35,500 nt of DNA from assembly GCA_023418535.1 (NCBI GenBank), contig JAEZZN010000016.1, positions 1 through 35,500 on the forward strand, read 5' to 3'. Below, one piece after another: positions 32,574-35,500 of this stretch; the stretch's first letter is position 1, and the number at the start of each line of letters is the position of its first letter. Source of the DNA: Bacillota bacterium. GTDB taxonomy: Bacteria; Bacillota_A; Clostridia; Tissierellales; Peptoniphilaceae. The notes under the pieces are model-generated. The model saw nothing but the letters and a program-made list of their open reading frames with translations, ran no database searches and had not been told where the DNA came from. Made by a program: the position numbers and the translations under genes.

Positions 32574-34697
32574 TTATTTCACATATGCTTTATAAACAAA
32601 TGCTTTTTGTCCCTTATATTGGAACTCAATCCAATTTGGATATTTTACTGATACTTTACCTTTCAATAGTGTACCATTTGTAAGTGTACCAAGTATTTTC
32701 CCATTTGGATTTTCTCTTACATTGAGATTACCTTTTACTATTGCTTGTACGGAAACTATATTTTCTATTAAACTTCTGTAAATATAAGCATCTTTATTAT
32801 TGTATTTTATTCTTACCCAATTTGGATTGTTTATATTCACTGTTCCTTCTACATATACAGCTTTAGCAAGTGATCCTATAATTTGACCATTTGGTGTATG
32901 TCTTACATTTGTTGGTGCAACAGCTAAACCTCTAAGCTTAATTGTATTCACTACAAGGTCTTTGTATATATAACCTTTATCTGTCTTTATCCAGTTTGGA
33001 TTATCTACTGATACAATACCTGTTACAGTTTCACCAAATTTTGCTGTTCCTATAATTTCTCCATTTGGAGTTTTTCTTACATTTGTAGTTCCTGAAGCTA
33101 AACCTTTAATATTGACAGTTTCTGAAAGAAGAGGTTTGTATACATATGCTTCTTTACCATTGTAATCAAATTTAACCCAATTTGAACCTTCTTCATACTT
33201 ACCTTCTACTAATGAACCTTGTTCAAGAATACCAATAATTTGTCCATTTGGGTTAACTCTAACATTTGTTCTTGTTGAACTAAGACCTTTGGAATCTATA
33301 AGTTCTGGGTCTTTAGGTTGACCTGGTTCTATTGGTAATTCATCATTTAATAAAATTATATTTTCTGGATTTATACCAATTTCTATTAGTTTAGATTTAG
33401 CTTCTTCACTATAAACTGTAAATTTAACTTTATTTTTTACTTCTTCACTAAGATCAAAAGTATTACTGGTTAAATAAATTTCTTTAGATTTTAATATTAT
33501 ATTCTTTAAAAATGATGTGTCACCCGAAATAACTGAGTTTCCAAATTCTTTTGATTCTTTACCAAAAGTTATTGTTTCTAGATTTTGTAATCCATGAAAT
33601 GCATTTTTTCCATAATTATTAACAGAATTAGGTATTGTTAATTCCTTTAATGATATTGTATTATAAAAAGCTAATCTACCTATATGTTTAAGACCCTCGT
33701 TTAACTTAATTTCTTCTATATACTGAGCATTATGAAAGGCAAATGGTTCTATTTCTTTTATACCTTTACCAAATACAACTTTATTTAGATTTAATGAATT
33801 ATCAAAACTATATTGTTTAATTATTTGAACACTATCAGGTATTATCATTTCAATTCTTTCTGACTTTGATGGATATCTGATTAATTCACTTATTGATTTA
33901 TTGTATAGTACACCATCAATATCTGCAAATTGATTATTATCTTTATCCACTTTAATTTCTTGCATACTTGGTGTAACAGAAAAAGCACTGTTTCCAATTA
34001 AATCAACATGTTTAGGAATAAATATTTTTTTTAATTTTATTGTTTTCGAAAAAGCCTCATGTCCAATTGTTTGTAAATTTGATTCTTCTTGTATAACAAA
34101 TTCACTTAAATGTTCACAAAAACTAAATGCTTGATTACCAATAAATTCTACCGAATTTGGTAAAATAATTTTCTTTATTTTTGATATATAAAAAGCTTTA
34201 TCATCAATATTTTGTAGTTGTGAATCTTGATTAAATTTAACTTCATTAATATATTCTGAAAACTGAAAAGCCTTATCTTGTATAGTTACTACAGAATTTG
34301 GAATTGTTAATATTTTAATATTTGGGCCATGTAATGTTCCATAAAATTCATCACTATAGTTACTAAATGCATAACTTGCAATTTCTGTAACTTTAAATTC
34401 GATTCCTTGATATATTATTTTTTCTGGAATTGTTAGTTCTTCACCTTTATAAGAAATATAATTTTCTCCATCTCCGAATTGAACTGTTCCTTGTCCATTT
34501 TCGATACTTAAGACTTTATATTTAAAATTATCACTAGTTTCAATTACTTGACCTACTTTAACTGATTCATCTTCTGATAGTTCTATATTTTGTATTTTTT
34601 CATTAGTCGTGTTCATTGCATTAGCATGCGATTGTTGAAGTAGCAAAGTTGCTGAAAATGCAAGAACACATGCTTTTAAGAATATTTCTTTTTTCAT
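32574..34697 (-). CDS. Secreted BspA-type leucine-rich-repeat protein with four SH3b domains
   Basis: 707 residues. Signal peptide (~1-27, ending SHANA), then a region (~95-400) of BspA/LRR_5 repeats with the recurring pattern L-x-x-I-x-I-P-N-S-V-x-x-I-G-x-x-A-F, then four SH3b (SH3_3) domains at about 468-525, 529-583, 587-644 and 649-707, each with TNVR/NVR-x-x-PNG-x-I-I/L-G and a NW[VI] and AY[VI]Y box. BspA proteins bind host or microbial surfaces; SH3b domains bind cell wall peptides. So it is probably a wall-attached adhesin. There is no LPXTG motif. The open frame begins 18 bases further upstream, but the signal peptide starts at MKKEIF. A palindromic operator overlaps its predicted transcription start. 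Confidence 0.85.
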   Translation of the reverse strand: MKKEIFLKACVLAFSATLLLQQSHANAMNTTNEKIQNIELSEDESVKVGQVIETSDNFKYKVLSIENGQGTVQFGDGENYISYKGEELTIPEKIIYQGIEFKVTEIASYAFSNYSDEFYGTLHGPNIKILTIPNSVVTIQDKAFQFSEYINEVKFNQDSQLQNIDDKAFYISKIKKIILPNSVEFIGNQAFSFCEHLSEFVIQEESNLQTIGHEAFSKTIKLKKIFIPKHVDLIGNSAFSVTPSMQEIKVDKDNNQFADIDGVLYNKSISELIRYPSKSERIEMIIPDSVQIIKQYSFDNSLNLNKVVFGKGIKEIEPFAFHNAQYIEEIKLNEGLKHIGRLAFYNTISLKELTIPNSVNNYGKNAFHGLQNLETITFGKESKEFGNSVISGDTSFLKNIILKSKEIYLTSNTFDLSEEVKNKVKFTVYSEEAKSKLIEIGINPENIILLNDELPIEPGQPKDPELIDSKGLSSTRTNVRVNPNGQIIGILEQGSLVEGKYEEGSNWVKFDYNGKEAYVYKPLLSETVNIKGLASGTTNVRKTPNGEIIGTAKFGETVTGIVSVDNPNWIKTDKGYIYKDLVVNTIKLRGLAVAPTNVRHTPNGQIIGSLAKAVYVEGTVNINNPNWVRIKYNNKDAYIYRSLIENIVSVQAIVKGNLNVRENPNGKILGTLTNGTLLKGKVSVKYPNWIEFQYKGQKAFVYKAYVK

Positions 34698-34743
34698 AAT
34701 TTCCATCCTTATCACATTTATTAAGTATGCCTTATTTATTTTG

Positions 34744-34757
34744 TTAGGTTAACCTAA
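34744..34757. promoter_or_regulatory. Palindrome resembling a DtxR/MntR-family metal-repressor operator
   Basis: TTAGGTTAACCTAA is a perfect 14-bp palindrome. It matches the half-sites of the DtxR/IdeR iron-box consensus (TTAGGTTAG...CTAACCTAA) with the central bases collapsed, and resembles sites reported for DtxR-family Mn/Fe regulators of Gram-positive cocci. It spans the predicted transcription start of the BspA/SH3b gene, a position suited to repression. The regulator itself is not in the window. Confidence 0.6.
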
Positions 34758-34761
34758 TAAA

Positions 34762-34790
34762 ATAATACAATAGTTTAATTAAAAAATCAA
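34762..34790 (-). promoter_or_regulatory. Promoter of the BspA/SH3b gene
   Basis: On the minus strand TTGATT (34790-34785), 17 bases, TATTAT (34767-34762). The start is predicted near 34755, inside the palindrome, giving a ~58-base leader. Confidence 0.65.
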
Positions 34791-35073
34791 TTATAAAATA
34801 CAAAAATATTCTTCAATAGTAATATTTTTGATGATTATTTTCAAATTATTAAATTAATTAAAGATAGACTAAGTTTTGTTTATGATTATTTAATAACTAA
34901 AAATTACTTAAATCATGTGTATAAATACATAAAATTTATGTATTTAAGCTAATTCAAATTTTATTTATATATATATATATTCATTTAACATGATATTGCA
35001 GGAAACTTTTATATTTTTGAATATTGTATAAAATCTTTTGTATAGAATATAAAACCTATCAGATCAATAAAGT
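34791..35073. other. AT-rich non-coding stretch between divergent genes
   Basis: The gap between the BspA/SH3b start and the KtrB-like start runs from 34698 to 35136 (439 bases). Apart from the two promoters and the palindrome I see only very AT-rich sequence with short TA runs (34967-34979). No open frame or c-di-AMP riboswitch was recognised. Confidence 0.5.
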
Positions 35074-35102
35074 TTGATGAACAATGACAAAAAGTATATA
35101 AT
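35074..35102 (+). promoter_or_regulatory. Promoter of the KtrB/TrkH gene
   Basis: TTGATG (35074-35079), 17 bases, TATAAT (35097-35102). The start point is near 35109, about 28 bases before the ATG. Confidence 0.6.
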
Positions 35103-35136
35103 GTAATGTATTGAATATTATTTATAAGGAATGAAA

Positions 35137-35500
35137 ATGAAACTAGCTCAATATTATAAAAATTTCATATCAAAGAATCCTGCAAGATTGATTCTATTTA
35201 TGTATGTCGTGAGTATTGTTATAGGGACGATTTTATTGATGCTACCAATTTCATCAAGTAGTGGTGAATGGACTAGTTTAGTAGATTCTCTATTTACAAT
35301 AATTTCATCTGTGTGTGTTACAGGACTTACAACTGTAGTTACCACAATACATTGGTCAATATTTGGTAAGGTTGTTATTCTATTATGGATACAACTTGGA
35401 GGACTTGGTGTAATGACTGCAGCTAGTATGGTTGCATTAATATTTAATAGAAAAATGTCTATTTCTGATAGATTAAAACTTTCAGAAGAAAAAAATGCAA
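35137..35500 (+). CDS. TrkH/KtrB-family potassium uptake channel subunit, N-terminal part (runs off the window)
   Basis: The frame is open from ATG 35137 to the last base: 121 residues are visible. It begins MKLAQYYKNFISKNPARL with a first hydrophobic helix, then SLFTIISSVCVTGLTTVVT, which holds the first selectivity-filter glycine loop of TrkH/KtrB channels (S-x-x-C/A-x-T-G-L-x-x), and continues with WIQLGGLGVMTAA of the next helix. The channel moves K+ (often with Na+) across the membrane and needs a KtrA/TrkA-type ring subunit. AAGGA (35126-35130) favours the ATG at 35137 over the one at 35131. The fragment fits the KtrB branch better than TrkH by its short N-terminus. c-di-AMP, made by CdaA encoded earlier in the window, commonly controls KtrA. 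Confidence 0.88.
   Translation, partial: MKLAQYYKNFISKNPARLILFMYVVSIVIGTILLMLPISSSSGEWTSLVDSLFTIISSVCVTGLTTVVTTIHWSIFGKVVILLWIQLGGLGVMTAASMVALIFNRKMSISDRLKLSEEKNA

Noticed and set aside
34967..34979. TA microsatellite-like run near 34970
   Set aside because: A handful of TA repeats is expected in such AT-rich spacer; no function indicated.

Overview
The window is strongly AT-rich, uses AGA as its main arginine codon, has canonical AGGAGG ribosome binding sites, short intergenic gaps and a Gram-positive gene set (mutS2, cdaA-cdaR, yvcK, infC-rpmI-rplT, zapA, a GerMN/Gmad2 lipoprotein). This points to a low-GC Firmicute. An anaerobic-coccus relative in the Tissierellia/Peptoniphilaceae (Helcococcus, Parvimonas or Anaerococcus type) is my best guess, but it is inferred from general resemblance and was not tested. 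No phage, insertion sequence, CRISPR array or defence island is visible. The region is mostly housekeeping, with a translation theme: six aminoacyl-tRNA synthetase genes (Phe beta, Arg, Glu, Cys, His, Thr), four intact tRNA genes (Cys, Lys, Gly, Leu) plus one apparently decayed tRNA, and the IF3-L35-L20 operon.

Layout. 1-7497 (+): one tightly packed operon, pheT (3' part)-zapA-mutS2-argS-membrane protein-TPR protein-82 aa protein, ending in a hairpin terminator. 7554-11480 (+): a YwaF-like membrane protein, yvcK, an ABC-F ATPase and a small protein resembling DUF3783. 11578-15147 (+): cdaA-cdaR (c-di-AMP synthesis and its regulator) and gltX, then a terminator. 15243-17687 (+): a two-gene ABC exporter, with a hairpin shared with the convergent lipoprotein gene (17699-18622, -). 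18786-20922 (+): cysS-rlmB. 21008-21081 (-): tRNA-Cys with its own promoter and terminator. 21220-24988 (+): a heterodimeric multidrug-type ABC exporter. 25062-26728 (-): tRNA-Lys and a GH20 hexosaminidase. 26826-31068 (+): tRNA-Gly, tRNA-Leu, a tRNA-Thr-like relic, a membrane-anchored Cpl-7/CW_7 wall-binding protein, hisS and thrS. 31110-32403 (+): promoter, structured leader and infC-rpmI-rplT. 32574-34697 (-): a secreted BspA-type leucine-rich-repeat protein with four SH3b domains. 35137-end (+): the start of a TrkH/KtrB potassium channel subunit.

The most informative observations are regulatory or sub-genic. infC appears to start at an AUA codon, which a conventional gene caller would miss and so truncate the protein. 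Its leader carries a terminator whose loop is complementary to an upstream loop. The BspA/SH3b gene has a perfect palindrome resembling a DtxR/MntR-family metal-repressor operator over its predicted transcription start. The ABC-F protein has one intact ATP site and one that is degenerate at every motif. A decayed tRNA-Thr(CGU)-like sequence follows tRNA-Leu. Two envelope proteins share Lys-Glu-Thr/Glu-Thr low-complexity linkers. I found no convincing new multi-gene system; the nearest candidate is the uncharacterised trio 5360-7421 inside the synthetase operon.
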